From Pseudomonadota bacterium (GTDB lineage Bacteria; Pseudomonadota; Gammaproteobacteria; Xanthomonadales; Rhodanobacteraceae), in contig JAJYSM010000009.1 in assembly GCA_021793575.1 (NCBI GenBank), positions 1 through 64,000 of the forward strand: 64,000 nt of DNA, written 5' to 3'. The position numbers and the translations under genes are program-made. Each line of letters begins with the position of its first letter. Positions within the stretch are counted from its first letter, which is position 1. The notes below the pieces were generated by a model. The model had not been told where the DNA came from. It saw only the letters and a program-made list of their open reading frames with translations, and ran no database searches. This document shows positions 37,503 to 46,400 of the stretch, piece after piece.

Positions 37503-39905
37503 ATGCCCAACCTGCCGCGTTACTTCCTGCTGTTGCTGCTGACCCTTGGCCTCACGCCGCTGCATGCGCAGAGCAGCAGTCCGTCCGCCACCGCCCCGGC
37601 GGCCACCCCGGCGCAGAGTCTGGATCAGCTCGGTCACCAGCTGGACGCGGTGCGCAGCGCATTGAAAGACAAGGGCGCCGAGGCGCCGCTGGCGGATCTG
37701 CGCAACACCGCACTCACCGTGCAGGATCACGCCAGCGAGCTGGCCAGCAGCCTGGCGCCGCAGATGTCGGCGCTGCAGGCGCAGCTGACCGTGCTGGGGC
37801 CGCCGCCGGCCAAGGGCGCGCCGGCCGAGGCGCCGAGCGTGAGCGCACAGCGGCGCCAGTTGAACAGGGCCAGCGCCGACCTGGACGCACAGATCAAGCA
37901 GGCGCAGCTGCTGAGCCAGAATGCGCTGCAGCTGGCCGCGCAGATCACCGGCATGCGCAACGACCAGTTTCAGGCGCGGCTGGCATCGCGCACCGCCTCG
38001 CCCTTCAGCAGCGCGTTCTGGGCCGAACCGGCGCGCACCTTTCCGGACGACCGGCTGCGCCTGCAGGAGCTTGGTACGCGCTGCCGCGATGCCTGGAACG
38101 AGGCGTGGCTGCCGCCCAATCGCCTGCCCTTGTTGCTGTGCCTGATCGCTGCCGCGCTGCTGCTCGGCGTGGGCCGCTGGCTGCTGGAGCGGATGCTGCG
38201 CGTGCTGGCCACGCGCCGCGTGCCGGACGGCCGCCTGCGCCGCAGCGCGATGGCCACCGCAGTGGCGCTGAGCTCGGTGATCACCACCGGGCTGGCCGCG
38301 CAGCTGGTGTACCTTGGCATCAACTGGAACGACATCCTCGACCCGGATCTGGACACGCTCGCCGCGGCGCTGGTGCGACTGGTGTTTTTCGCCGCGTTTG
38401 TGACCGGGTTGGGCCGCGCGCTGCTCTCGGCCAAGCGGCCCAGCTGGCGGCTGCCGCCAATGTCGGACCGCACCGCGCAGCGGCTGCGGCCGTTTCCGTG
38501 GCTGCTGGGCGCGTCGGCCCTGCTGCTCGGGCTGTTCGAACGGGTCAGCCGCACGATCGGCTCCAGCCTGCCTGCCACGGTGGCCGCGCGCGGTCTGATC
38601 GCGCTGGTGATCAGCGGCCTGTTCGGCGTGGCGCTGCTGCGCCTGCGTCGCCCGCACCACGCACTGCTCGCCGACGAGGCCGTACCGGCGCAGCGGCACC
38701 TGTGGGTGGGGCTGCTGGGCATCGCCGCCGCAGTCGGCGTGGTCATCAGCTGGCTCGGCGTGGCCACCGGTTTCATCGCACTGGCCTATTTCGTGGCGCG
38801 GCAGATGCTGTGGGTCGGCGTGATCGTGAGCACGCTGTACCTGCTGATCCACCTGGTGCAGGACCTGTTCGATACCCTGCTGTCGCCGCAGGGCCGCAGC
38901 GGCCAGCGGCTGCAGGCGGCGTTCGCGCTGTCGCCGAACACGCTGGAGCAGGCGGCGATCGTGCTCGGCGGCGTCAGCCGCATCCTGCTGCTGTTGCTGG
39001 CCGCCGCCATCGTGCTGGCGCCGTTCGGCGCCGGCCCCAGCGACCTGATCGCCAGCGCCATGCAGACCTTCGGCAGCCTCAAGCTGGGCGACCTGCCGAT
39101 CGAGCCGGGCAGCATCCTCACTGGCGTGCTGGTGTTCGCGGTGGGGCTGGCCCTGCTGCGCACGCTCAAGCGCTGGCTGACCGACCAGTTGCTGCCGACC
39201 ACCACGATGGAACGTGGCATGCAGGACTCCGTCGTCACCCTGCTCGGCTACCTCGGCGGCATGCTGGTGTTCGTGCTGACGCTCGCCGCGCTGCATGTGG
39301 ACCTGAAGAGCATCGCGTGGATCGTCAGCGCGCTGTCGGTGGGCATCGGCTTCGGCCTGCAGGCGATCGTGCAGAACTTCATCTCCGGGCTGATCCTGCT
39401 GGCCGAGCGGCCGGTGAAGGTGGGCGACTGGGTCAGCCTCAACGGCGTCGAGGGCGACATCCGCCGCATCAACGTGCGCGCCACCGAGATCCAGCTGTGG
39501 GACCGCTCCACCATGATCGTGCCGAACTCGCAGCTGATCACCCAGAACGTGCGCAACGTGACGCTGGCCAACGCGCTCGGACGGGTGAGCTTCAAGCTGC
39601 CGATGCCGCTGGATACCGACGCCAACCGCGCGCGCACCATCATCCTGGAAGCCCTGCACGAGCACGACGTCACCCTGGGCGCGCCCGCGCCGCTGGTGCA
39701 GCTGGACAGCATCGACGCCAACTGCATGGTGTTCAGCGCCTACGCCTATACCAACAGCCCGCGCGACGCCAGCGGGGTCAAGAGCGATCTGTTGTTCCGC
39801 ATCCTGGAGCGGCTGCGCGAGGAGAAACTGCCGCTGATCCGGCCGCAGGACATGCTGGTGCGCACGCTGCCCGCCAGCAGCGCCGAGCCCATCGACAAGC
39901 CATAG
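37503..39905 (+). CDS. DUF3772-MscS family mechanosensitive channel
   Basis: An 800-aa exported-and-inner-membrane protein. Signal peptide 1-22 (LLLLLLTLGLTPLHA), periplasmic DUF3772 region with coiled-coil segments (about 35-160), about ten membrane helices (205-590) and a C-terminal MscS pore and beta domain. The pore helix and hinge appear as LSVGIGFGLQAIVQNFISGL, then AERPVKVGDWV and STMIVPNSQLIT. Such large MscS-like proteins open on membrane tension and release solutes. ATG at 37,503 gives the signal peptide; earlier ATGs are in another frame. Confidence 0.93.
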   Translation: MPNLPRYFLLLLLTLGLTPLHAQSSSPSATAPAATPAQSLDQLGHQLDAVRSALKDKGAEAPLADLRNTALTVQDHASELASSLAPQMSALQAQLTVLGPPPAKGAPAEAPSVSAQRRQLNRASADLDAQIKQAQLLSQNALQLAAQITGMRNDQFQARLASRTASPFSSAFWAEPARTFPDDRLRLQELGTRCRDAWNEAWLPPNRLPLLLCLIAAALLLGVGRWLLERMLRVLATRRVPDGRLRRSAMATAVALSSVITTGLAAQLVYLGINWNDILDPDLDTLAAALVRLVFFAAFVTGLGRALLSAKRPSWRLPPMSDRTAQRLRPFPWLLGASALLLGLFERVSRTIGSSLPATVAARGLIALVISGLFGVALLRLRRPHHALLADEAVPAQRHLWVGLLGIAAAVGVVISWLGVATGFIALAYFVARQMLWVGVIVSTLYLLIHLVQDLFDTLLSPQGRSGQRLQAAFALSPNTLEQAAIVLGGVSRILLLLLAAAIVLAPFGAGPSDLIASAMQTFGSLKLGDLPIEPGSILTGVLVFAVGLALLRTLKRWLTDQLLPTTTMERGMQDSVVTLLGYLGGMLVFVLTLAALHVDLKSIAWIVSALSVGIGFGLQAIVQNFISGLILLAERPVKVGDWVSLNGVEGDIRRINVRATEIQLWDRSTMIVPNSQLITQNVRNVTLANALGRVSFKLPMPLDTDANRARTIILEALHEHDVTLGAPAPLVQLDSIDANCMVFSAYAYTNSPRDASGVKSDLLFRILERLREEKLPLIRPQDMLVRTLPASSAEPIDKP

Positions 39906-40040
39906 ACACACGGACTACTTCGGCGGTGCTTGCAGCATCTCGCCGATGTTGACCCAGCGGCACCGCTGGCTTCTCGGCGAATTCCCGGCTCAAGACACCG
40001 AGGCGGCGCGGGCAAGCCAGCGCGGAAGTTCGACCGCACC

Positions 40041-40069
40041 CAGCCCCGCTCCCGGCGGGCGAGGGGCTG
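40041..40069. repeat. REP-like palindrome related to the EpmA-linker repeat
   Basis: CAGCCCC (40,041) and GGGGCTG (40,063) pair around CTCCCGGCGGGCGA; with flanking ACC and GGGT the stem reaches ten pairs with one mismatch. The core CAGCCC...CTCCCGGCG resembles the repeat at 10,104. It lies in the 262-bp gap between convergent genes; the rest of that gap shows nothing else. Confidence 0.75.
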
Positions 40070-40167
40070 GGGTGACGGTTCGGAACGAAGCGATAGCGGC
40101 ATCCGGCCAGGTGCCCAGGTCACAGTGTGATCAGGCCATCATTCATCGCTTCGCGCCAGCCTCAGGC

Positions 40168-41808
40168 TCACGGCGCCGGCGCGCGCAGGGTCGAATGCGG
40201 ACGGGCGATGGCGTACATCTGCCAGCTGATCTGCTTCAGCAGGCCCTGGCGGTCGTTGCCGATGGTGTACAGGTCGAAGTGCGTGCGCCCGGGCAGGAAA
40301 TGGAAGCTCGACTTCGCGTGCAGGCCGTCCAGCACGGCCTGCAGCCTGTGCGCGGCGCCGTCCAAATAGAAGGTGTCGGCGGTGCCCACGTAGAGGTGGA
40401 TCTTGCCGTCGAGGTCCGGCTTCAACTGCGGCCAGTCGTGCTGCAGCCGCCACGCGATGTCGTAGTGGTCGCGCCAGTAGGCGACCACCGCCGGATCGAC
40501 GGCGCCGGTGTCGCGGTTGAACATCGACTCCGGCCGGCCGTCCTTGCCGCGCGGCGAGAACACCCAGTCGAACGAGGAGAGCTGGCCGCCGTAGGAGCCC
40601 AGCACGCGCTCGAGTCTGGCGAACTGCTCGAAGGTGCCGAGCACCTTGGCGTGATCGCGCACCAGCGGCCAGGGCGAGCCGTCGGGCCGGTGGTAGACGT
40701 TGGCCTGCGGCGCGTACAGGTCGATGCTGGTGAAGTCGTGGAAGTCGCTGGGATCGGGTGAGGTCGACCAGGTGCCGCCGAAGATTTTCGGGTAGCGCGT
40801 CTGCAGCCACAGCGTGGCCCAGCCACCGGAGGAATGGCCGTTGAGGAAACGGCCGTCTGGACGGCCATCCATGCGGTACTGCGACTCCAGCTGCGGAATC
40901 AGTTCGGCAGTCAGCGCATGGCCCCACGGCCCGTTGTTGACCGAGTCGGCGAACTCGTGCGTGCCGGTGGGGCTGGACTCGTCCAGGAACACCCAGATCA
41001 TCGGCGGCATCTGACGCTTGGCCATCGCGCTGTAGACCTCGCTGAGCGGCTCAGTCACGCGGTCGTTGTTGCCGCCGAAGCCCTGCGTGTAATACACCAC
41101 GGGATAGCGCCTGGCCGCCTTCGCATCGTAGCCCGGCGGCGTCAGCACCCAGCCCTTCATGGCGATCGGGCGACCCCAGAAGGCGCTCAGCGACGGGCTG
41201 GTGAAATCGATCAGCGTGGCATGTCGATGCGCCGTGGCCAGCGCTACGCGCTCGCCCGCGGACGCCGTGGCGGGCAGTTCCCAGGGATCCTCCACCGGCA
41301 GCGCCTTGACCAGGGTCAGGGTGGGGATGCTGGCGGTGGGCAGGTGGATCTTTTCCACCGCGCTGACCAGGTCGCCGGCACTGCGCCCCAGATAGTTGTA
41401 GCTGTGGTCGACGTCGAGCACCGCCTGCACGTAGTAGTCGCCCGGCGGCAGCTGCGAGTAGCCGGCCGGAAACGCCCGCTGGTCAGCGTCCAGGTCGATC
41501 GTCTGCCCCGGCACCCAGCGGCTCACCTCGCGCGCGGCCACGCTGGTCTGGGTGGCGCGGAACGGATTGGCGTCGACGTCGTCCACCGCGCTGCTCTTGC
41601 CGCCGGATTCGGCGCGCGCCTCAGCCTCGGCGGTTTTCGCGTCCATTGCGAACAGCAGCAGGCGTCCGGCGGTGGGCCGGGTAAAGGCCGCGCCCAGCTG
41701 CAGATGGAAAAAGCGGTGGGTCGGCACGGCCTCGGTGCGCGCCTGGGCCGCGCCGATCAGCCATCCAAACGCCAGCAGCACGGCAACCACATGACGACGG
41801 TAACGCAT
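40168..41808 (-). CDS. exported esterase-D-fold alpha/beta hydrolase
   Basis: A 546-aa secreted or periplasmic hydrolase. Signal peptide about 1-24 (VVAVLLAFGWLIGAAQA). The C-terminal two thirds are an esterase D/Fes-type fold (PF00756) with nucleophile Ser in NGHSSGGWAT, an Asp further on, and His in PGRTHFDLYTIG. The N-terminal third is a beta-rich region of unknown role. Related enzymes include feruloyl and enterochelin esterases, but the substrate is unknown. It lies 67 bp upstream of the beta-lactamase-fold gene end, same strand; their co-transcription is likely. Confidence 0.82.
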   Translation of the reverse strand: MRYRRHVVAVLLAFGWLIGAAQARTEAVPTHRFFHLQLGAAFTRPTAGRLLLFAMDAKTAEAEARAESGGKSSAVDDVDANPFRATQTSVAAREVSRWVPGQTIDLDADQRAFPAGYSQLPPGDYYVQAVLDVDHSYNYLGRSAGDLVSAVEKIHLPTASIPTLTLVKALPVEDPWELPATASAGERVALATAHRHATLIDFTSPSLSAFWGRPIAMKGWVLTPPGYDAKAARRYPVVYYTQGFGGNNDRVTEPLSEVYSAMAKRQMPPMIWVFLDESSPTGTHEFADSVNNGPWGHALTAELIPQLESQYRMDGRPDGRFLNGHSSGGWATLWLQTRYPKIFGGTWSTSPDPSDFHDFTSIDLYAPQANVYHRPDGSPWPLVRDHAKVLGTFEQFARLERVLGSYGGQLSSFDWVFSPRGKDGRPESMFNRDTGAVDPAVVAYWRDHYDIAWRLQHDWPQLKPDLDGKIHLYVGTADTFYLDGAAHRLQAVLDGLHAKSSFHFLPGRTHFDLYTIGNDRQGLLKQISWQMYAIARPHSTLRAPAP

Positions 41809-41875
41809 GGTGGATTTCCCCTGAAGAAGGCGATGCAGCGTAGCAGCACCGGCGGCCGGCGCGCCGGAGGATGGC

Positions 41876-43552
41876 TCAGTCGGAAGCCGCCGCTGTGGCC
41901 GGCACCGGCACCAGCCGCAGGTCCTGGAAGTCGAAGCTGAAATCGGTCCGCGGCGAGATCGGCTGCATGCGCATCGCGGTGATCACCCCGTCGGCATCCA
42001 GTGCAAAGCTGACGAAGGCATCGGCGTTGAGCGCGCGGTCGTCCCAGCGCACCACGAAGCTGTCGTGCTGCCACGGCGTCAGCGTGCCGATCAGCTGCGC
42101 GGTCTTGCTGAAGCGCAGGCGCAGCTTGCCGCCTTCGTCGCGGATGACGACGTCGCCGTACCAGGGGTCGCGGTAGGTGCCGGCGTACTTTGCCAGCGGC
42201 AGCGACGGCTGGCTGGCCTTGTCGCGATCCTTTGCATGCGTCGCCAGGCTGTTGTCGGCGCTGGCATCGAACTTTTTCACCGCCTTGGCGTACACCGCGA
42301 CCCAGTCGGTCTTCGTGCCCGGGTTGAGGTAGGCATCGAGCACGCGCCAGGTCACCGCGTTGAAGGCGGCGCCGGACTCCTGGTTGGTCAGCACCACCAC
42401 GCCCAGATGCAGGCCCGGCACCAGCGTCACCCGCGAGACCATGCCCGGCCAGCCGCCGGTATGCCAGACCAGTCGCTGGCCGCGGTAGTCGGACAGGAAC
42501 CAGCCCTCGCCGTAGCCGTAGAAGTCCGGCATCAGCGGCGCCAGCTCGGGGATCGGCGGCTTGCCGATGTCGATCGGCGTCAGCATCGACCACATCTGGT
42601 GGCGACTCGCCGCGGAAAACAGCCGGCGCGGCTTGCCGTCGGCCGCCGCCGGCAGCGCGCCAGCGGCCAGCTGCACGTTCATCCATTTGGCCATGTCGTG
42701 CACGCTGGCGTAGATGCCGCCGGCACCGGGATCGTTGAGCCAGGCCATCGGCGGCACCGGTTCGAGCCGCGTGAAGTCGGCCATCGCATGGCCCATCGCC
42801 ACGTCCATGCCAGGCTTGAGGTAGGTCTTGTCGATCAGCGACTCGTGCATGCCGACCGGCTGGAAGATGTGCTGGCGCACGTAGTCGGCGTAGCTCTGGC
42901 CAGAGGCCTGCTCGATCACCAGCGTGGCCACCGCGAACAGGATGTTGTCGTACGCGTAATGGCTGCGGAAGCCGTGTGCCAGCGGTACGTGGCGCAGTCG
43001 TTGGACCACCTCTTTGGTGGTGTAGGACGTGGGCGGCCAGTACAGCAGGTCGCCTGCGCCCAGCGACAGGCCGCTGCGATGCGCCAGCAGGTCGCGGATG
43101 CGCATCTCGTGGGTGACGTACGGATCGGACATGCGGAACCACGGCAAGTGGTCGATCACGCGGTCGTCCATCTTCAGCTTGCCCTGCTCGGCCAGCTGCT
43201 GCAGCGCCGCGGCGGTGAACGCCTTGGTGTTGGAGGCGATCGCGAACAGCGTGTGCGCATCGACGCGTGCCGGCTGGCCCATCTCGCGCCGGCCGAAACC
43301 CTGCTCCATCACCACCTGGCCGTCCTTGACGATCGCCACCGCGATGCCGGGCACGTCGAAGGTCTTGCGCACGCGCTCGACGTAGGCGTCGAAGTCCTGC
43401 AGCTGCGCGGGCAGCAGCGGCCGCACCGTGTCGCGCATGCTGATCGGCAATGTCGCGGGCGGCGCTGCCGGCGCCCGCGCCCAGGCGCCGGCAGTCAGGG
43501 CCAGCAGGGCGCAGCAGGCGGCCACGCGCGGGGACAGGCTTCGCAGGGACAT
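41876..43552 (-). CDS. exported class C beta-lactamase-fold serine hydrolase with DUF3471
   Basis: A 558-aa serine hydrolase with a signal peptide (about 1-26). The active-site SxxK is SNTK (in IASNTKAF), the YxN is YAYDN, and HTG appears as WHTGGWPG. The C-terminal DUF3471 domain follows (AKYAGTYRDPWYGD). Such EstB/LACTB-like proteins hydrolyse esters, D-peptides or lactams; true beta-lactam resistance cannot be inferred. ATG at 43,552 is the start that gives a signal peptide. Followed downstream by the esterase gene. Confidence 0.88.
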   Translation of the reverse strand: MSLRSLSPRVAACCALLALTAGAWARAPAAPPATLPISMRDTVRPLLPAQLQDFDAYVERVRKTFDVPGIAVAIVKDGQVVMEQGFGRREMGQPARVDAHTLFAIASNTKAFTAAALQQLAEQGKLKMDDRVIDHLPWFRMSDPYVTHEMRIRDLLAHRSGLSLGAGDLLYWPPTSYTTKEVVQRLRHVPLAHGFRSHYAYDNILFAVATLVIEQASGQSYADYVRQHIFQPVGMHESLIDKTYLKPGMDVAMGHAMADFTRLEPVPPMAWLNDPGAGGIYASVHDMAKWMNVQLAAGALPAAADGKPRRLFSAASRHQMWSMLTPIDIGKPPIPELAPLMPDFYGYGEGWFLSDYRGQRLVWHTGGWPGMVSRVTLVPGLHLGVVVLTNQESGAAFNAVTWRVLDAYLNPGTKTDWVAVYAKAVKKFDASADNSLATHAKDRDKASQPSLPLAKYAGTYRDPWYGDVVIRDEGGKLRLRFSKTAQLIGTLTPWQHDSFVVRWDDRALNADAFVSFALDADGVITAMRMQPISPRTDFSFDFQDLRLVPVPATAAASD

Positions 43553-43648
43553 CGCATACGCTCCGCGGGGATCAAGGCGCATGACTATCGCGGCAAATCA
43601 CAGCCGACGCCAGCAACGGGAGGGCATCTCGAATCATCCAGCCCTCCA

Positions 43649-43727
43649 GTGGGAGCGACTTCAGTCGCGATACTCCTGCTTTGATGCCACCGAAGTGCCA
43701 AAACAGCGCGACTGAAGTCGCTCCCAC
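43649..43727. repeat. perfect 21-bp inverted repeat pair (REP/BIME-like)
   Basis: GTGGGAGCGACTTCAGTCGCG at 43,649-43,669 and its exact reverse complement at 43,707-43,727, 37 bp apart. Each arm contains the internal palindrome GCGACTTCAGTCGC. Located in the divergent gap between the beta-lactamase-fold and PAP2 genes. The form is that of a dispersed Xanthomonadales repeat; the other copies, if any, are outside the visible unique genes. Confidence 0.92.
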
Positions 43728-43804
43728 CACTGCCCGGGCTGCGCCTCGACTGGCGCCGATCCGTCGCCGATCATACCGGGTCACCCATCGCCCACGGAGT
43801 TTGC

Positions 43805-44584
43805 ATGGAACAGTCTGCCGCATGGATCAGCCGCCACGCGCTGCCACTGGCGGCGGCGCTGCTGATCGCGGTGTCACTGGGTGCCGGCCTGGCCTGGCGA
43901 CCGCGCGCGCCGCATGCCGACCACCAGCGCACGCGCGGGGCGCAGCTGGCGGCACGCGCGCTGGCCGCGCTGGTCATGCTGCTGCTTTTCATCGTGCTGG
44001 CGGTGGGCGTGCAGCAGCATGCCGGGTTGGTGCGCTTCGATATCGCGCTGGCGCAGCAGCTGCATCAGGCACTGCCGTTGCCGGCGCTGCGGATCATCGC
44101 CTCGCTCACGGAAGTGGGCGATCCGAAGCTGCTGGCGCTGGCGGCCGCGGTCGTCGCTGGATGGTTGGCCGTGGCTCGCCACTGGCGGCAGTTGGCATTA
44201 TGGTGCTTCACGCTGGCCGGCATCGTGCTGCTGGATGAATCGCTCAAGGCGTGCTTCCGGCGCCCCCGTCCGCTGGACGGGCATGGTTACATGGTTGCCT
44301 CCGGCTGGAGTTTTCCCAGTGGACATGCGGCCGGTTCGCTGGTGTTCTACGGCCTGCTGGCGCATCTGCTGCTGCGGCAGATCGAGCCGGGGCGGCAGCG
44401 CCTGCTGATCGCCACGGCCGCCATGCTAGTGGCGCTGACCGGGCTCAGCCGGATTCTGCTGCAGGTGCACTACCTGAGTGACGTGCTGGCGGGCTACGCG
44501 CTCGCAGCGGCATGGCTGATCGCCTGCCTCAGCATGGCCGAGCGGTGGCCGCCGCGCGCGACGTGGCGCCACGGCAGCCGTTGA
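43805..44584 (+). CDS. PAP2-family membrane phosphatase
   Basis: A 259-aa inner-membrane protein with about six hydrophobic segments. PAP2 motifs are complete: KACFRRPRP, SFPSGHAAG (with the catalytic His that the exported PAP2 protein at 13,244 lacks), and SRILLQVHYLSD. Likely removes a phosphate from lipid or undecaprenyl diphosphate carriers on the outer face of the inner membrane. Neighbours do not narrow its role. Confidence 0.9.
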   Translation: MEQSAAWISRHALPLAAALLIAVSLGAGLAWRPRAPHADHQRTRGAQLAARALAALVMLLLFIVLAVGVQQHAGLVRFDIALAQQLHQALPLPALRIIASLTEVGDPKLLALAAAVVAGWLAVARHWRQLALWCFTLAGIVLLDESLKACFRRPRPLDGHGYMVASGWSFPSGHAAGSLVFYGLLAHLLLRQIEPGRQRLLIATAAMLVALTGLSRILLQVHYLSDVLAGYALAAAWLIACLSMAERWPPRATWRHGSR

Positions 44585-44612
44585 ATGCCGGCACGTCGCG
44601 GCGCCGAACGAC

Positions 44613-44981
44613 TCAACCGGTGCAGAACACGTTGAGTTTGTGGCCTTCCGGATCGCGGAAGTAGCCGGCGTAGAAGCCGCCGCCGCGATCGCCCGGCGCG
44701 CCCTCGTCGCTGCCGCCCAGCGCGAGTGCCTTCGCGTGCAGGCGATCGACCTTGTCGCGGCCATCCACCACCAGCGCCACCATGCCGCCGTTGCCGATGG
44801 TGGCCGGCGCACCGTCGAACGGCGTGATCACGCACAGGCTGGGCTGTTGCATCGAGACGCCCCAGAAAATGTAGCGCCCGGTTTCCATCAGCCGGGTGGC
44901 GCCCAGTTCGCCCAGCAACGCGTCATAGAACGTGGCGGCAGCCGCCAGGTCGTTGCTGCCGAGGGTGACGTAACCGATCAT
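44613..44981 (-). CDS. single-domain VOC (glyoxalase-like) protein
   Basis: A 122-aa VOC protein: MIGYVTLGSNDLAAAATFYDALL at the start and YFRDPEGHKLNVFC at the end, as in the YaeR/PhnB group. Metal ligands could be His/Glu on strands 1 and 4. Function not predictable. ATG at 44,981. It converges with the PAP2 gene and is divergent from the RNase gene. Confidence 0.85.
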   Translation of the reverse strand: MIGYVTLGSNDLAAAATFYDALLGELGATRLMETGRYIFWGVSMQQPSLCVITPFDGAPATIGNGGMVALVVDGRDKVDRLHAKALALGGSDEGAPGDRGGGFYAGYFRDPEGHKLNVFCTG

Positions 44982-45111
44982 GGCGAAGGCCTGCGCTGGC
45001 GCTGTGGAGGTGCGCCAGCATCCGGCAATCGCGCAGCGCTGTCACCTGCCGGTTGATCGGCAGCGGCTGTCGCATCAAGCTCGGCTCCGTTTTCCCTGCC
45101 GGCGAATCCGC

Positions 45112-45513
45112 ATGCGTCGTCTCAACTCTGTGCTGCTGCTCGTTGCGATGGTGGTGGCCGGAGTGCTGTGGCAGCAGCATGGCGCGGCGCCGGCCGGCGC
45201 CGCGGCCGGCACCACCACGGCCGACACGACTTCGGGGCGACTGGCGTTCCTGCCGCCGGAGGCCACGGCCACGCTGGCCGCGATCGCCCGCGGCGGCCCG
45301 TTCGCGTATCGGCAGGACGGCATGGTGTTCGGCAACTACGAGCACCGGCTGCCAGCGCAGCCGCGCGGCTACTACCGCGAATACACGGTGCCGACGCCCG
45401 GCGCCGGCACCCGCGGGGCGCGGCGCATCATCACCGGCGGCACGCCGCCGGCGGTCTACTACTACACCGACGATCACTACCGCAGCTTCCGCCGCTTCGG
45501 GAGGCGCCAATGA
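45112..45513 (+). CDS. exported barnase/RNase-Sa-like ribonuclease
   Basis: A 133-aa protein with a signal peptide or anchor (about 1-20) and the microbial RNase (PF00545) fold. The catalytic trio is recognisable: Glu in YREYTVPTP, Arg in GARRIITGG, and His in YTDDHYRSF, which closely mirrors the barnase C-terminus TTDHYQTF. A secreted guanyl-preferring endoribonuclease, used for RNA scavenging or against other cells, is the likely role. The stop overlaps the following barstar start by 4 nt (ATGA), the toxin-then-inhibitor order of a cytoplasmic self-protection pair. Confidence 0.87.
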   Translation: MRRLNSVLLLVAMVVAGVLWQQHGAAPAGAAAGTTTADTTSGRLAFLPPEATATLAAIARGGPFAYRQDGMVFGNYEHRLPAQPRGYYREYTVPTPGAGTRGARRIITGGTPPAVYYYTDDHYRSFRRFGRRQ

Positions 45514-46220
45514 GTGCGCGCGGCTTTGATCCGGAGCTGACCCGGCCAGCCCAGAACGGCGTCTACTTCGTCGGCGACGACGATCTCGGACGGCTGGCGC
45601 GCACCGCCGCCCGCGACGAACTGCAGGTATGCCGCATCGATCTGGACGGTTGCCACGACCGCCACGTGCTGTTGCAGCGACTGGCGCTGGCGCTTACCTT
45701 GCCCGCCAGCTTCGGCCACAACTGGGATGCGCTGGCCGACTGCCTGCGCGACCTCGGCTGGCTGCCGGCGTGGGGCCACGTGCTGCTGTTCGAGCATGCC
45801 GACGGGCTGCGCCGCGCGGCCGCGGCGGATTTCGAGATCCTGCTGGGCATCCTGGATGACGCGGCGACGTTTGCCGGTGAGCAGGACAAACCCTGGTTCG
45901 CGTTTCTGGCACTGCCGGATGATGTCAGCGGCAGATCACCTGCTGCCGCGCCGAAAGCGTGCGATCCTGAGCCATTCTCTGAAAGCCGGAAAACCATGCA
46001 AAACATCGAATTCGAACTCGAAGGCGACTACGTCGAACTGAACATGCTGATCAAGTTGACGGGCCTGTGCGACAGCGGTGGTGCCGGCAAGGCGATCGTG
46101 GCCAGCGGTGCGGTGACGGTGGACGGCAAGATGGAGCTGCGCAAGACCTGCAAGATTCACGCGGGCCAGCAGGTGGTCCTCGGTGAGGTGGCGATCCAGG
46201 TGCTGGCTGACTCGCGCTGA
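45510..46220 (+). CDS. barstar-family RNase inhibitor, in frame with an S4 RNA-binding domain (YbcJ-like)
   Basis: One open frame of 236 codons. Residues 1-~145 are a barstar domain: ELQVCRIDLDGCHDRH, LPASFGHNWDALADCLRDLG, and a C-terminal helix-strand region; the central helix would plug the RNase active site. Residues 163-236 are an S4-type RNA-binding domain resembling E. coli YbcJ (LIKLTGLCDSGGAGKAIVAS, TVDGKMELRKTCKI). The two parts share the frame with no stop between; an internal ATG at 45,996 with upstream GGA could also let the S4 part be made alone. YbcJ is normally a separate ~70-aa protein. Either a real fusion or an overlapping start; sequence alone cannot decide. Confidence 0.82.
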   Translation: MSARGFDPELTRPAQNGVYFVGDDDLGRLARTAARDELQVCRIDLDGCHDRHVLLQRLALALTLPASFGHNWDALADCLRDLGWLPAWGHVLLFEHADGLRRAAAADFEILLGILDDAATFAGEQDKPWFAFLALPDDVSGRSPAAAPKACDPEPFSESRKTMQNIEFELEGDYVELNMLIKLTGLCDSGGAGKAIVASGAVTVDGKMELRKTCKIHAGQQVVLGEVAIQVLADSR

Positions 46221-46305
46221 GCCACATACAGGAATGACGCGACCTCCCTGCGCATGCCAGGGGCAGCCGCGGATTGCACTCGTGCGCGTTCACGTTTTCC
46301 ACGCA

Positions 46306-46325
46306 CCGGAGCACGGATGCTCCGG
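46306..46325. promoter_or_regulatory. leader hairpin upstream of the Nramp-related gene
   Basis: CCGGAGC and GCTCCGG pair around ACGGAT, 76 bases before the ATG. No T-run follows, so not a terminator of the barstar gene. It does not match any riboswitch consensus I recognise. It could be a small transcriptional or post-transcriptional regulatory structure. Confidence 0.4.
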
Positions 46326-46400
46326 CCACCTGGGGTATTCCATCCCGTACGCCAAGCTCGGTGCGGCGCTGGTGCCGGACCACGCAGCGGAGACAGTTTC

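Noticed and set aside
37449-39911. 820-codon open frame antisense to the MscS-type gene
   Set aside because: It is a GC-rich shadow of the sense frame: Gln/Arg/His-rich, no recognisable domain; the sense frame has clear MscS motifs.
40168-43552. antibiotic-resistance locus (beta-lactamase plus esterase)
   Set aside because: The serine hydrolase has the beta-lactamase fold but also DUF3471, typical of non-lactamase esterases; no regulator is nearby.
45996-46220. separate ybcJ-like gene listed on its own
   Set aside because: No stop separates it from barstar in this frame, so it is described as a domain of the longer frame; the internal ATG is noted as an alternative.
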